Part shown: positions 11,521 through 23,699 of the stretch, in pieces
How the letters are laid out: each line of letters starts with the position of its first letter
Numbering within the stretch: position 1 is the stretch's first letter
NCBI RefSeq assembly: GCF_018812025.1
Contig: NC_063054.1
Span: forward strand, 30,555,806 to 30,619,805
DNA from: Megalobrama amblycephala
Taxonomy: Eukaryota; Chordata; Actinopteri; Cypriniformes; Xenocyprididae
Reading direction: 5' to 3'
Length of the DNA: 64,000 nucleotides
Position numbers and translations under genes: made by a program
Notes under the pieces: model-generated
What the model was told of the DNA's origin: nothing
Database searches by the model: none
Seen by the model: the letters and a program-made list of their open reading frames with translations, nothing else

Positions 11521-12942
11521 CATTTTGGAAGGATCGATGTACTAATTTTGAAAAAAAAAAAAAAAAAAGTTTCTAATTATTTATTTGCTTTGCTGTTGAC
11601 AATGTCCTACTGCTGTTTCTTCTGAGGAAGGCTTTTAAAAGAGTTCACAGTTTGCAGATTGCACTCACTGAGGCAAAACAAAGATGCTAAGGCCTCTGAA
11701 CATGGCAATTAAATCCCTCTCAGGCTTTAGTGCTCTTGTCCATTAACATTTACCTCAGTTTTTTTTTTTTATTGAAAAAAAAAAAGAATGTGAAGAAACT
11801 TACAAAGCAGAATAACACACTTTTTAGCACTTTCCAGTGCAAATCAAACAAAAGGTCCACTCACCCACACAGGATGCCCAAGTGGTCTGCCTTACTCTTA
11901 TTTGTGCATATTATGCCAGGTATTATCCTGCATCTGTGGCATGTGAGCATTTTAGTAGCATAACAACAGGCTTGCTTTATAGACATTTACATCTAAATGT
12001 TAATGAATATACACAGAATGCAATCTAAACACTATAGCATAGCTTTAAACTGCTTAAATTTAGAGAGATTTACTGAATAAATAGTGTCGTTTGTGTGCCT
12101 GTCAGCCGCCAGACATATTTTTTTTTCACACAGTGCATGTGTAGTTTGCTATATTAGTTTGTGTTTCTTCATACAAGCCCTTATTGCAAAATATTATGTT
12201 GGTTTAGAGTGCACAGCAAAAATAGGCTCATTGGAGATATTCTACTGTCAGCTGTGTTTTTGGGACATGTGTGCACGCAGCAATCTGTACAAATAAATAC
12301 ACGCCACAGACAAAGCACGTGTGAAACAGGCCTAATTCCAGATGTTGCTTGACCAAACAATCGATAAACAACATTTCTAGTTACACAACCTGTTGGATAG
12401 ATGGCACTGCCGTTGTGTTAATGCCCATAAACTGCTCTGTGTGGCTGCCAAACCCCATCCAGATCACATTGGTGGCAGGACCTAATCCTACTAATCAGAA
12501 GCTAGACAGGAACAAACAGCCGCTGTGGGACATACCTCTCCCTTGGCGTCAATGACAAGACACAGGTCTATCATCCTTGATTTCCCTGATCTTTATAGGA
12601 GAGTGATGTCTAGACAGGAAACAGAATTGGGTGGCTTGAAATCTTGCACATGGCTTGGGAACACATAGGAATTAAATGAGTCTGTGTGTCAAGAATTATG
12701 ATTATGGTCAGTCTGACCTCTGTACTCTTGACAAATTCAGAGTGACTTACCATTTAGCATGAATATCACCTGATTAATATTGTTCAGGCTGTTCTGTCAC
12801 CACTCTGATGCTTTTCTATGGAAGCTTATTTCTGCCTCAAGAGTAAAAGTGAAAAAAGAATAAAAGTCACATTAAGAGAAAAATAGATGAGAGGTTATGT
12901 CAAAAACTGAGAAATTAAGTCACAATTTTGAGAAATAAATCT
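11521..12942. other. No gene recognised
   Basis: Contains A- and T-runs near 11555 and 11760. A GC-richer stretch at 12385-12560 has an open frame on the plus strand but no recognisable domain or convincing splice sites. Confidence 0.45.
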
Positions 12943-13855
12943 ATAACCCTTGTGCAACCTTATGGACATTTTTGTCCATTTCAGTTTTGTTTTTTGTTAT
13001 AAGTGTGCCTTTGTTAATGCCAACTACATGAATTTTGGCTCAGGTGTTTATTTTTATTGGAATTTTAACATTTTACCCTCATTTCCTTCAAAAAATCAAT
13101 TCACACTCACACTCAAGACCTTAAGGACAAAAATGTCCACATTGAAACCCATTAAAACTGCAATTTTTTAACCCAGGGCCATTTGACTATAAAATGATAC
13201 AATATTTGCAAATAGGCATTCATTCTATCGGCAAGGCTTCAAATTTTACATTTTTACCATTTTTTACTAGATTGTGCCATATTTTCAAATTTGGCATATA
13301 AAAGAAATACTCGCTTTATTTGTGTTTTCTACTTATTCATATTATAGTCTATTATAGAGTCAATTGGAAAAATAATGCAGCTATAATTGTGTGGGTATGT
13401 TGGTAAGGATGTCAGAGTGTAGTTTGCATGTGTTTACTTAAAATTTAATGTGTGTAATTAGTTTGAAAGAAATTATATTGTACTGGCAATCAAAAATCCC
13501 ACTCCATGTATGAGTCACACCCTTGGCAGGGTCATAGGGCCATGTGAAAACTATGAAAAAGGTCAAAGAAGGTTAATGAGCTTTGAGGTTTTTCTTTTTC
13601 ACCCAAACACGCATCTTAACCCTTGATTGCGCTTTTTCACTTGTTATTGTTTTTGTACGGAGATAAAAGGTGCACTTGAATTTGAAGTAGAAGTTCAGAA
13701 GCCCCTAAACACATTGTTTTAGTTTTCACCACAAGAAAATGCTGATTGTTTAGTCTGGTAGATTTTATACAAAGTTTGAGTTCACACAGATGTTCTCACA
13801 GCCGAACCTATGAATATGTGCTGCTTGAGGGGTTGATCATTTCATTGTTTGCAAG

Positions 13856-15215
13856 ATGAAGAGAAGTTACTCAGCAGAGGAAGCTCTGAAGCTAGAGGAT
13901 GAAGAGTTGAGCTCAGAGGATGACGTTGAGTTTGAGCTGGAGTCTGACCCCTCTGATAGCTCTTTTCTTCTGATGAAAGCACTGAGAGTGAGCACATGGA
14001 GGATACAGCACATTCTCAGTGGAATTCAAAAAATGGCCAGATTGTTTGATCATTTTCCGAGCCACCATGTCCCACCGTAAATTCAGGCTCCTGAGCTCCA
14101 CCATGAGGTTTGATGACAAGCTGACATGAACTGCACGTCACAGGGTCGACAAGCTGGCTGCATTTCGGACTATCTGGGAGAAGTGGACAGATCGCCTTCC
14201 AATGCTGTTCAACCCAGGCTAGGATGTCTGTGTGGATGAGCAGCTGGTCCCTTTCAGAGGCTGATGTGGATTTCGCCAGTACATCCCTAGCAAGCCTGCC
14301 AAGTATGGCATAAAGGTTTGGGTCACTTGTGACGTCAAAACATCCTATGCATGGAAGATGCAAATATACACAGGGAAGTCTCCTGGAAGTCCTACGGAAG
14401 TGAACCAGGGAAAAAGGGTTGTCCTGGACATGACGGAGGGGCTCCAGGGAAACACTGTGACCTGCGGCAATTTTTTCACTTCTTATGCACTGGCTGAAGA
14501 ACATCTAAAGAGGAAGATGGCCCTAGTTGGTACAATTCGTGCTGCTCCTTAGCACCAAGTATCGAGAGCCGGCTGTGAGTGACACAGAAAAAAAGAAGCC
14601 AGTGATCATCATAGACTACAACCGCTGCAAAGGAGGTGTCGACAACCTGGACAAGGTATGTGCCATTATCATCAGTTCAACACACATTTATTCTTAACGC
14701 ATAATGCTTTGATTATTCAATAAGAGAGGAAAATTTTATTTCTTTTTTTTTTTTTTTTTTTCATTTTTTCTTTTGAAGGTTGTTGGCACCTACAGCTGTA
14801 GGAGAAGTACATGTCGGTGGCCAGTGGTTCTCTTCTACAACCTTGTTGATGTCTCAACCTTCAACTCTTTTGTACTGTGGACGGCGGTGGACCCCTCCTG
14901 GAACCAGGGCAAAACATTCAGATGGTGGCTGTTTCTCGAGGAACTGGGGAAGATGTTGGTAATGCCACAAATATCATGAAGACAGCGGATCCCCTGCCAA
15001 CCTTCTGCCTCCACCATGGTGGAGGATCAACAGTAGGAAAACCCAAACACCCGCAAGAGAAAGTTCTGCAAGTTCTGCACTGACAAAAAGAAAAAAGTTG
15101 CCTCCATCTGCAAGAAGTCCATACACTGACATACTGCACCTCCTGCTGTGAATTCCCTCTCACTCAGTTCATCATCTCTATTCATATTCCTGTTCATATA
15201 CCTGTGGTTTCTGTA
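13856..15215 (+). pseudogene. piggyBac transposase pseudogene
   Basis: The product would have been a piggyBac (DDE) transposase that cuts and pastes at TTAA sites in the nucleus. An acidic N-terminus starts at 13856 (MKRSYSAEEALKLEDEEL). Most of the region between it and the catalytic core is missing. Core motifs follow: RLPMLFNPG, VDEQLVPFRG with the first catalytic Asp at 14235-14237, PSKPAKYGIKVW, RVVLDMTEGL, and GGVDNLDK with its two Asp codons starting near 14641. After an intron comes VVGTYSCRRS, FNSFVLWTAVDPSWNQGK and a degraded Cys-rich tail (CKFCTDKKKK). Damage: stop codons at 14220-14222 and 14262-14264, a frameshift near 14530-14600, and the second catalytic Asp of the usual C-D-N-F-F motif changed to Gly (14466-14468). 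Clearly dead. Confidence 0.9.
14656..14778 (+). other. Intron in the piggyBac transposase
   Basis: Between GGVDNLDK and VVGTYSCRR the sequence starts GTATGTG and ends TTTCTTTTGAAG after a long T-run. Removing it joins the two conserved blocks in phase 0 without loss of residues, which supports a real spliceosomal intron rather than a random insertion. Confidence 0.8.
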
Positions 15216-15344
15216 CTCTGTGTTCTTGGGTTTTGAACAATAAATCTTGTTTTTGTTCAAAGTGATCTTGTATTTGTTTTATTTCTGGAGCAAAGATGGC
15301 TACTGTTCTATTATTATATTTATTATATTATTTATTATATTTTT

Positions 15345-16258
15345 TATTGAAAAGAACAGCGGCATTATGTAAAGAAATAATAATTTTAAGGATCTTAAAG
15401 CATTGAAATTCTAAAAATGAATTAATGTTTGGTAATTATGAATAGAAGAGATGCTGATAAAAAAAAAACAGTCAGTGAAAGTGGAAAAAAATATTAATAT
15501 ATAATATTTCTATGACAGTTTTTTGACATGGACATTTTTGTCCATTATGGACCTAAGTGTTAGTTTAAAAAAAAAAAAAAAAATCTAACAATACATAAAA
15601 AATAAAAATGCCTCAAAATGAATGTTGTTGTTCTTCACTGACATACCCAAGAATCTAATAAGCAAAGAAAAAAATTTTTGTTTAGCATTTAGTATATGGA
15701 AAATAATTGTAATAATTATTATTTTTATAGAAAACAACAGTGGCGTTATGTAAAGAAACCGATTTGTAAAGCGTTAAAATTCTGAAAATGAATGAATGTT
15801 TGGTAATTGTGAATAGAAGAGATGCTGATAAAAAAAAAAAGAGTCAGTGAAAGTGGAAAAAAATATTAATATATAATATTTCTATGACAGTTTTTCGGCA
15901 TGGACATTTTTGTCCATTATGGACCTAAGTGTTAGTTTTTGTAAAAAATCTGACATTACATAAAAAATATAAATGCCTCAAAATTAATGTTGTTGTTCTT
16001 CATTGACACACCCAAGAATCTAATAAGCAAAGAAAAAAAATCTGCTTAGCATTTAGTTTATGAAAATAAACTACTATTTTTAATTTTTTCATAAAAAACA
16101 CCTATGGCATTATGTAAACAAACCAGCATTTAAAGGGTTACAGTTCTTAAAATTAATGAATGTTTAAAAATTGACATCAGTGAAAGTGGAAAAAAATATT
16201 AATAAATCATATTTCTATGACAGTTTTTTGGCATGGACATTTTTGTCCATTTTTTTTT
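15345..16258. repeat. Tandem 3' repeats of the piggyBac element
   Basis: Three copies of a unit of about 360-380 bp begin near 15350, 15731 and 16092, the last one incomplete. Each runs from a GGCATTATGTAAA-like start through AATGAATGTTTGGTAATT, CAGTGAAAGTGGAAAAAAAT and TTTCTATGACAGTTTTT to GGACATTTTTGTCC. Each unit therefore ends with the same palindromic subterminal motif that lies next to the transposon ends. Confidence 0.9.
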
Positions 16259-16369
16259 TTTTTTTTTGATGCAGAAGGGATAATTGTGATATATAAAATC
16301 AGTGTGAGATATAAAATCATATATTATGATTTTATTATAAATAAGGCTACAATTACAGTACTATGGAAT

Positions 16370-16745
16370 CAGTACGATTTTTTTTTTAAATAAAAAATAC
16401 AGTAAAAATGTAATATTGTGAAATATTATTATGATTTAAAACAACTGTTTTCTATTTTAATATATTTTAAAACATATTTATTCCTGTGATGTCAAAGCTG
16501 AATTTTCAGAATCATTGTCACATGATCCCTAAAAAATCATTCTAATATGCTGATTTGCTGCTCTAGAAACATTTCTTATTATCATCAATGTTGTAAACAG
16601 TGTCTTCACATTTTTGTGGAAACTGTGATGCATTTTATTCAGTATTATTTGATAAACTTATGTAAAAAAATGTAAAAGAACAGCATTTGAAATATAAATA
16701 TTTTGTAACATTGTCACTTTTGATCAATTATTAATTTTTTTCTTT
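16370..16745 (-). repeat. Dispersed repeat R1, reverse copy
   Basis: Nearly the whole family is present in reverse: AATATTGTGAAATATTATTA, TTCCTGTGATGTCAAAGCTG, GTCACATGATCCCTAAAAAA, TGTGGAAACTGTGATGCATT and TTGTCACTTTTGATCAATTA. The order is the exact mirror of 42822-43190. Confidence 0.85.
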
Positions 16746-18616
16746 TGTTGAAAAAAACCCCCAACAACTTACTGACCCCAAAATGAGGTGTACCTGTTTA
16801 CCTTTTTTTTTTCTTTTTTTTTTTTGGCGATTCTGAGGGAACAAGTATGGTAATCTTGTTCAATGGTGGTCTCAGGCTTTCATAATCTTGTCTTTCTAAG
16901 TCTACTTCAATTGATCGGAAACAAATGGGCATGCATTTATATAACTAATTTTCCACCACAATGAAACAATGTGAATTTATCTGTTCAACATAAACATTCC
17001 CAATTCAATTCTTTCTATAGCACTTTCAAAACTGTGAAATGACAGACTACCCAGGTGATCCAGTGAATGTATCATAAAGAAATGCTGTATAATTTAATGC
17101 ATAAGATGCAATTCATATTGTCCTGTCACATACTACACAACCCCTTCATTGGGCTCACAGTGTTTTGCACTTTTTTTTCAATCCCTGTTCCTCTTATTGA
17201 AATGTGCGCTATGCTTTTCAATGCTTCAGCCCAGGCTACATATTGTGGCTCTTGTGTGGTACCACTATTTATTTAGAGAGAGAGAAATATGGTGCAGTAA
17301 TACTGTATGTATTCCTTTATTTATTTATATATGGTGAGTAATTCAGCTGTAGTTCTCCCAAATAAGACATATATGGAATCAAGCAGCTATAGCAAATAAG
17401 GACATTTTTCTCATTCTAAAAATCTCTTCCATTAAAAAAAAAAAAAAAAAACATCTCTACATCTTAACTCACAAATATATATTTTTATATATGAATAAGG
17501 TCAGGCCAGTAATCCCATATGGGCAATAATAAAAGCCCTAGTTGTAGCAGCCAGATTGACACTAATAGAATTAAAAGGATACCCATGAGAATGGGGTTAG
17601 TGGTCTGTAAATTTCTGTTTGCTCTCTTGGGTCCAAAATTGATTAAATATATATCCAGTACATACCAGTAAATAGATTACTGTGAAAAGGCCTAAAGAGC
17701 TGCAGGTTTTTGTCCATAAATCCAAGTGTATCAGACTAGCATCAGGCTGGTTACATACATCAGTGGTTGAAATAATCATCTATTGGTCTTAGGGGGTCTT
17801 AATGAGTTCAGAAAGTGGATTTTCAATTGCATTTCATGTGTCTATTTTGATACTCCTGGTGGACAGAAACAAATTCAGATTATTGTCTTTGGGAAACTAG
17901 AGAAATTGGTGAACCTGCTCCACTTAGAAAGCTTGATTATCTCCTTAACATACAACAGGGAATTGACTAAGAATTCAGTAGGAATTGCACCGGCTGATAT
18001 CGACGTTTATTTAATTTCAGGCAGGTTACTGTGTGGACTATACCTCAATCTAACATATTAATGCTGGGACTGACCACCACTGCGATCTAGGCACCTGAAT
18101 CTCTGTAAAATGCTCTTTTAATGCCAAAAGTGTCTTTTAATATTCTTCTCCATCATTTGATGAATAACTGATTGATATATACAATCAATACGACATGCAA
18201 ACAAATGTCTTTCTTAAAATTACATTTACCACCTGCTTTCAGTGGGTGTTAATATTGCAATATTTATTGCACCAGGCAAATATAACAGAGTGATATTCTG
18301 TTAATAAGGGGAAATCTATAATAAACCTAATTTGCATACAAAGGAAGCACTGAAAAGAATGACAATAGCTTAAAAGGGTATTTTACCATTGACAAAATGG
18401 GCTTTTAATAAAACTTGGCTGCGTATACAGTAAAAAATAATTTTTTTAATCATATTTTTTTTAAATCAATGTTACCTGACTAGAGAAAACAGAGGGGAAA
18501 AGGCTGTTGTCTTCCCTTTTGCCAAATAGGTAGGATGTTGCTGTCCAAGGCCACAGACCAGATCAAATACTGCCTTGCTTTAGTAGGATATACCTCTTAG
18601 CAAACTTTTAGTCATA
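16746..18616. other. No gene recognised
   Basis: AT-rich sequence. A 92-codon open frame at 17783-18061 starts with TTG and resembles no family I know. Poly(A) at about 17434-17451. Confidence 0.4.
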
Positions 18617-18745
18617 ATGGTGTCGACTTGTATTGTTCCTGAGTGCAGGAATTCAAAGAGTAAATGTTTAGCAGGAGTGAGTTATTTTCGGTTTCCAGTG
18701 AAGGATCCAGCTGCAAAGAATCGTAAATATGGAGAGAACGCTTGA
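18617..18745 (+). pseudogene. THAP zinc-finger stub
   Basis: A 42-codon reading frame from ATG to TGA starts MVSTCIVPECRNSK and continues to VSYFRFPVKDPAAK. The spacing C-x4-C near the start and the F-R-F-P block about 15 residues after it match the N-terminal half of a THAP DNA-binding domain (C2CH zinc finger). The second C and H, and everything after, are absent: the frame ends at a stop and then a poly(T) run. THAP domains occur in host nuclear regulators and at the N-terminus of P-element and Kolobok transposases. With no host-gene context, a transposase or retrocopy remnant is likelier. It is too short to function. Confidence 0.6.
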
Positions 18746-18840
18746 CAGAAAATCAAATCTTTTTTTTTTTTTTTTTTTTACGAAATCATTACATTGCTTT
18801 GTTTAGCTAGTCAAACTATTCTTCACTAATACATATTAAA

Positions 18841-18945
18841 ACGATAGTTCATACACACAAAAATGAAAATTCTGTCATCATTTATTCACCCTCATGTCGT
18901 TCTAAAACATAATGTGCTGTCTTCTGCAGAACACAAAATATACTT
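18841..18945. mobile_element. Fragment of the TTAGTTCACCC MITE family
   Basis: GATAGTTCATACACACAAAA, TTCTGTCATCATTTATTCACC and CTCATGTCGTTCTAAAA match the left arm of the complete copy at 22796-23590. Only the first 100 bp remain. Confidence 0.75.
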
Positions 18946-21075
18946 TTTTTTTTTTTTTTTTATATATATACAATGAATGATATTATGGACAAATACAAAT
19001 ATTACAACATTTTTCAAGACATTGAACAACATGGCCAGTTAATCCAAGCCATTGTAGTAGAAGAACATAGTGCATTCTAGTTTACAGTTAGTTACATACT
19101 ACAGTTTATCGAGATTTCACAACCCAGATTTATTTTCTAAATAATGATAACTTGAGATCTGTCTGATTTTATTCTATTTTCACAGTACAAGTTACCAAAA
19201 GAAAAGATCTATAGTGAAGATATAAAAAAAAAAATCAATTTGTGAGTGAAACTCTGAAATAAGTTCTGTGAATGTTTTTCCTGTTTAGCAATACATAAAT
19301 AATAGAAGCGGCAGTATATACTTTCACTTTGATCATACTACGTGCCTCTGCGATGCTCATTACTAAAGCTTACAGTGATGAGGGTCACTAATTGAGCAGT
19401 CTGGCAAGTGAAAGGACAATCATGTACATTGAAAATTTGGACTGCAGATCTGAACAGTTTTTTACTTCAATACATGATACATGTGTCATTAACTCCACAA
19501 TAAAGCTCATACTTGGATGTCTCTTCCCAGACTTCTGATACTGAATTTATTATTTCCACATATTATAGAGATATGGCAAAGACTGTCGTCTGCCTTTGAT
19601 TTTTCTAAAGGGAACTGAGCAAAGATTTGCACGTACACCAATGTGGCTTTTCAAAGCTTCTTGCAAACAGGTTATTTTCTCCTAATTTACACCCTGTTGT
19701 GCAATCAATAACAAGTGGTCTGCTGATGATTGGACTGAGAAGAGTGTTTATTAATTCTTAAGTTCAGACATCTCCAGATTGTTAGCATCAAAAACACCAG
19801 TAGCATTCAGTAGCAGAAGCATTTCAGGTGGACAACTGTCATCTTTTATTCATAAAGCTTTTGTAGGTGAAGACATCTCAATATATTTTAATTATTACAA
19901 GACTGACTAGTAAAGCTGCATGTCTGCTTAATATAATTTGGCTTGAACATTCGTCTGAACAAGCTGGACTTGATTTCCCACATCATCTTTCAGTTCAGTC
20001 CGCTCTTAGGTGCTAAATAATTTAGCGCAAGGCAAGTGGCGCTACGAAAAAAGCACCCCCGATTTACTCCGGTCCACTGTGGTTTGCCAAATCAGCTCAG
20101 TTCTTTCCTTTAAAGATCTAAATATAGTCTTCAGGGACATCAGAACATCTGCTGATGAAAAAAAAAGTTCAGTGACTTCTCTATTCGGCCGCCCTATATT
20201 TTGTAGTCGGTGAATTAAATATAGCCACAAATAGCCTTGTCAGTTACACTGTACAGCATTTGATCAAGACCTGGTTATGGCTGGTTTTGAGTTTAAAGAG
20301 AATCTCACAGCAGAATCTGACCCAGATTTACCGAACGGGAGACTTTAGAAGTCCTTTATCCTGCTTGTCAATCAGTCAGTCAACCTCTCTTCTTCAGGCC
20401 TGCGGTGATCCCTTTTCTGTTTCCATCAGGTCCGCTGTGCTGTGAAATCATTTAACCAATCAGCTCATTCTCTGGGTCTCAGGTAATTGATATAAAAGGT
20501 ATATATATCAATATATATTGTGTTTATATCTCAGGTATTGATATAAACACAAACGAGAGTGTACCTAATATACTCGTGTTCTGTACTACGGTCGAAATGC
20601 TGGTACGTTTGAGAACCCTACATTATATTGAAAACAAATGTTTTACCAAATTATCAGAAGATTAAATTTAGAACAGCTTGGTAGCATGTACAAAAATTAT
20701 TTTAACTCCTTTAAGCACACACTCGCAGTACAAAAACTTTGACTATATACGGGAAAGCTTTATGAAGACAGAAAAAAGCTCACGTCTTTTTGAGGTTGCA
20801 GAGCTGTGTGTGTTAATTATAGCACAGTGCCTGGGGTTCTCTGGAAGTCCACATGGTCGCATCCTCTCTGAAAAAAATAGATGATTAAAAATATTTATGC
20901 TCTAATTAAATTCCCATTTCAAGCTCAATTTTCATGCAACATTAATAGCAGTGAACAATGAGCAATAAAATAAAGCAATATTAGCAGCCGTCTTGAATGC
21001 ATTTAAGTTTAAAATTCTGTAACATGCATTATACATAGACTAAACCAATGCTATTGCCTTTCCAGTCTAATCACA
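18946..21075. other. No gene recognised
   Basis: Mostly unrecognised. 20000-20470 is GC-richer, with open frames on both strands, but has no domain I can name. A small TATATC/GATATA-rich inverted segment lies at 20487-20545. Confidence 0.4.
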
Positions 21076-21077
21076 TA

Positions 21078-21390
21078 AGGGAGACCAGGGCTAACATGTC
21101 ATACCATTAACTGCACTGAATATTTCTCAAGGTTTATTTTTGAAAGTCAATTTGCATATGCACATGTTGAAGTCTTGACTGCAAAAAACTGGAAATTGCC
21201 CAAGAAAAAAACAAAAAAAGACACCAAAATGGTGCATGTTGTCAATTTTTTTCGTAATTTAAGACAATTTTACATAAAGGCTACAAAAAAAGCTTTGCTA
21301 GAGAAAACAAGCATGTGTAATTGGACTTTTACCTCAAAACCTTTTCATTTCTAAGATAAAGCCCCTGTGACAACTAGCCCCAGTCTCCCT
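21078..21390. mobile_element. TA-flanked MITE, 313 bp
   Basis: Left end AGGGAGACCAGGGCTAACAT, right end reverse-complemented AGGGAGACTGGGGCTAGTTG. The dinucleotide TA flanks both ends (21076-21077 and 21391-21392). TA duplication suggests the Tc1/mariner superfamily, but no transposase is present. Confidence 0.75.
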
Positions 21391-22660
21391 TATTTCACAT
21401 TCTTTCCACATTGTTCTGCAGATTCGTTAACATTAAATTATTGAAACCACCAAATCTTAATTGGTGCTAAACATACTAAATTCTGCAGTCCTTATGGGAT
21501 GAATTTACATTCATGCAAATCATATGCAGGAGAAGCATAATTGGACTGCCGAAGCTAATGAAACGGGTTCCAAACTTCATATTCATGTCATTCTCACATG
21601 GTTTTCTGCTCTTCCGTACAGGAAAATGAGCAGAGAGAAAATCCTTCTCCTCATGAAATCCACAGACCTAGTAAAAAGCTTGTGATTTGATTTCAACCAG
21701 TTACCGACGCTCATTAATGACATTTGCCGTGCTGTCTGCATGGAAAATAACCTGAATAAATTTTTCATTCAATCGAAAAAGGGGTTGTTTCTGGATGGAT
21801 GATAGTTTTCTAGAATCCATTTTCATGAGGCCACAAACAACATCAGGATTCTGTTCAGAGGTTTTTCCGATCCACCCTCCTCGCCCCCTTGTTTTCGCCT
21901 CAAGTGCTTTGTTCTCCTGAATCTCATTATCATGCACTCTGTTGTTTTTTCACGGACACTCACATAGTCCCTTTGTTTTCCACACAAAGGACTTTCTTGA
22001 GAACTGAATCAAACAGGTGTTATTTGTTCGCTAACCCTGCTAATTACCCTTCTTGTAAACATGCAACAGTGCAGCATCATTTTCTTCAATTCTGCCTTTG
22101 AGCTTCAACGATCAGCTATTTCGCAATGTTTGCTTGTTTATGCACAGCGTCTAAGAGACTAACTCAGTGAGTTTACAACAGTGTTGCATAATTTAATATG
22201 GAACTTGAGCTGTTTGCCACTGCCTTGAACCATGGGGAAATAAACCAGAGAGCTTGTGCATGCAAGGAGCATTTCAATCAGGGAAAGAAAATGATCTTCA
22301 TAACTTTTCCCTTTTGCTCCATGCGCGGTTACTAATGCATAGGTTTACATCCACCACAGTAGGTAACATGGCATTTCTGGCCCCGCTTCTGCAGTTTAAG
22401 CCACTGACAGGGGTGGCAGTGTCAGACAAATTATTCATTAATGAGTTCTCTTTCTCTCTCCTGCTCTGGGCTTCTGCTAGTCATTTGCATGTAGATGCAG
22501 GTGATAGAACGAGCTACCGCTGAGTACTGAACGACAAGAGCAGCATTAAAGATTAAAGATGGTAGTCATATGGCGCATCACACCTCTGTTCATGCTTTCC
22601 CGTGCCTGATGCCATGTGCGTTTCTCTATACTGCCAGCAGGGGGAGACTTAACATATTTA
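21391..22660. other. Unique-looking sequence, no gene recognised
   Basis: No repeat family is recognised over about 1.2 kb, unusual for this window. 21580-21780 (GCTCATTAATGACATTTGCC region) has a balanced composition of the kind often seen in conserved noncoding elements. That is only an impression without alignment. Confidence 0.35.
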
Positions 22661-22795
22661 ACTAAAGGAATACTCCAGGTTCAGTATAAGTTAAGCTTAA
22701 TCAACAGCATTTGTGGCATAATTACCACTCAACTCGCTTTTTCTCTAACAAAGCGAAAATCAGGGTTACAGTTAGGAACTTACAATGAAAGTTAA

Positions 22796-23590
22796 AGGGT
22801 TAGTTCACCCAAAAATTAAAATTCTGTCATTTATTACTTACCCTCATGCCGTTCCACGCCCGTAAGACCTTCGTTAATCTTCAGAACACAAATTAAGATA
22901 TTTTAGTTGAAATCCGATGACTCCGTGAGGCCTCTATAGGGAGCAATGTACACTTCCTCTCTCAAGATCCCTAAAGGTACTAAAAACATATTTAAATCGG
23001 TTCATGTGAGTACAGTGGTTCAATATTAATATTATAAAGCGACGAGAATATTTTTGGAGCGCCAAAAAAAACTAAATAACGACTTATTTAGTGATGGACG
23101 ATTTCAAAACAATGCTTCAGGAAGATTCGGAGCACAATGAATCAGTGTGTCGAATCTGCTGTTCGGAGCGCCAAAGTCACGTGATTTCAGCCGTTGGCAG
23201 TTTGACACGCGATCTGAATCATGATTCGACACACTGATTCATTTATGCTCCGATGCTTCATGAAGCAGTGTTTTGAAAGCGGCCATCACTAAATAAGTCT
23301 TTTTTTTTTTTTTTTTTTTTGGCGCTCCAAAAATATTCTCGTCGCTTTATAAAATTAATATTGAACCACTGTGCTCACATGAACCGATTTAAATATGTTT
23401 TTAGTACCTTTATGGATCTTGAGAGAGGAAATGTCATTGCTCCCTATGGAGGCCTCCTCACGGAGCCATCGGATTTCAACTAAAAAATCTTAATTTGTGT
23501 TCCAAAGATTAACGAAGGTCTTACGGGTGTGGAACGGCATGAAGGTAAGTAATAAATGACAGAATTTTCATTTTTGGGTGAACTAACCCT
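22796..23590. mobile_element. Complete TTAA-flanked MITE (TTAGTTCACCC family)
   Basis: Left end AGGGTTAGTTCACCC, right end reverse-complemented AGGGTTAGTTCACCC, flanked by TTAA at 22792-22795 and 23591-23594. The arms are long: CTTACCCTCATGCCGTTCC, CCTTCGTTAATCTTCAGAAC and AATATTTTTGGAGCGCC all reappear inverted on the right, so the 795-bp element can fold back over most of its length. It is non-coding. Related copies or fragments: 18841, 25290, 27985, 30011, 52722, 57816 and 60001. Confidence 0.9.
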
Positions 23591-23699
23591 TTAATGTGGC
23601 TAATCGGTAAATGTTCAGTTTCAAAACTATAACTGCAAGACGTAAACAATGTGAGTGTTAACATGATGAAAAAAATCACTTTTCATCTTTTTTCTACCT

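Larger units (their letters stand above)
12947..16279 (+). mobile_element. Decayed piggyBac transposon
   Basis: The element starts CCCTTGTGCA and its right end, reverse-complemented, reads CCCTTCTGCA. The direct repeat ATAA flanks it (12943-12946 and 16280-16283), one base from the TTAA that piggyBac elements normally use. It carries a broken transposase (13856-15215) that reads as the piggyBac DDE family, a 123-bp intron, and about 900 bp of tandem 3' noncoding repeats. The palindrome GGACATTTTTGTCC occurs at 12964-12977, 15530-15543, 15902-15915 and 16235-16248, and its complement-strand form at 13125-13138. The first copy starts 17 bp inside the left end. At 3.3 kb the element is of full-length size but cannot encode active protein. 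Confidence 0.9.

Noticed and set aside
14016..14504. 162-codon minus-strand frame
   Set aside because: It is the antisense shadow of the piggyBac transposase core, which reads clearly on the plus strand.
17783..18061. 92-codon plus-strand frame
   Set aside because: Starts at TTG and shows no known motif; not supported as a gene.
20010..20230. Overlapping frames on both strands in a GC-richer patch
   Set aside because: Neither reads as a known domain and there are no clear splice signals at the edges.
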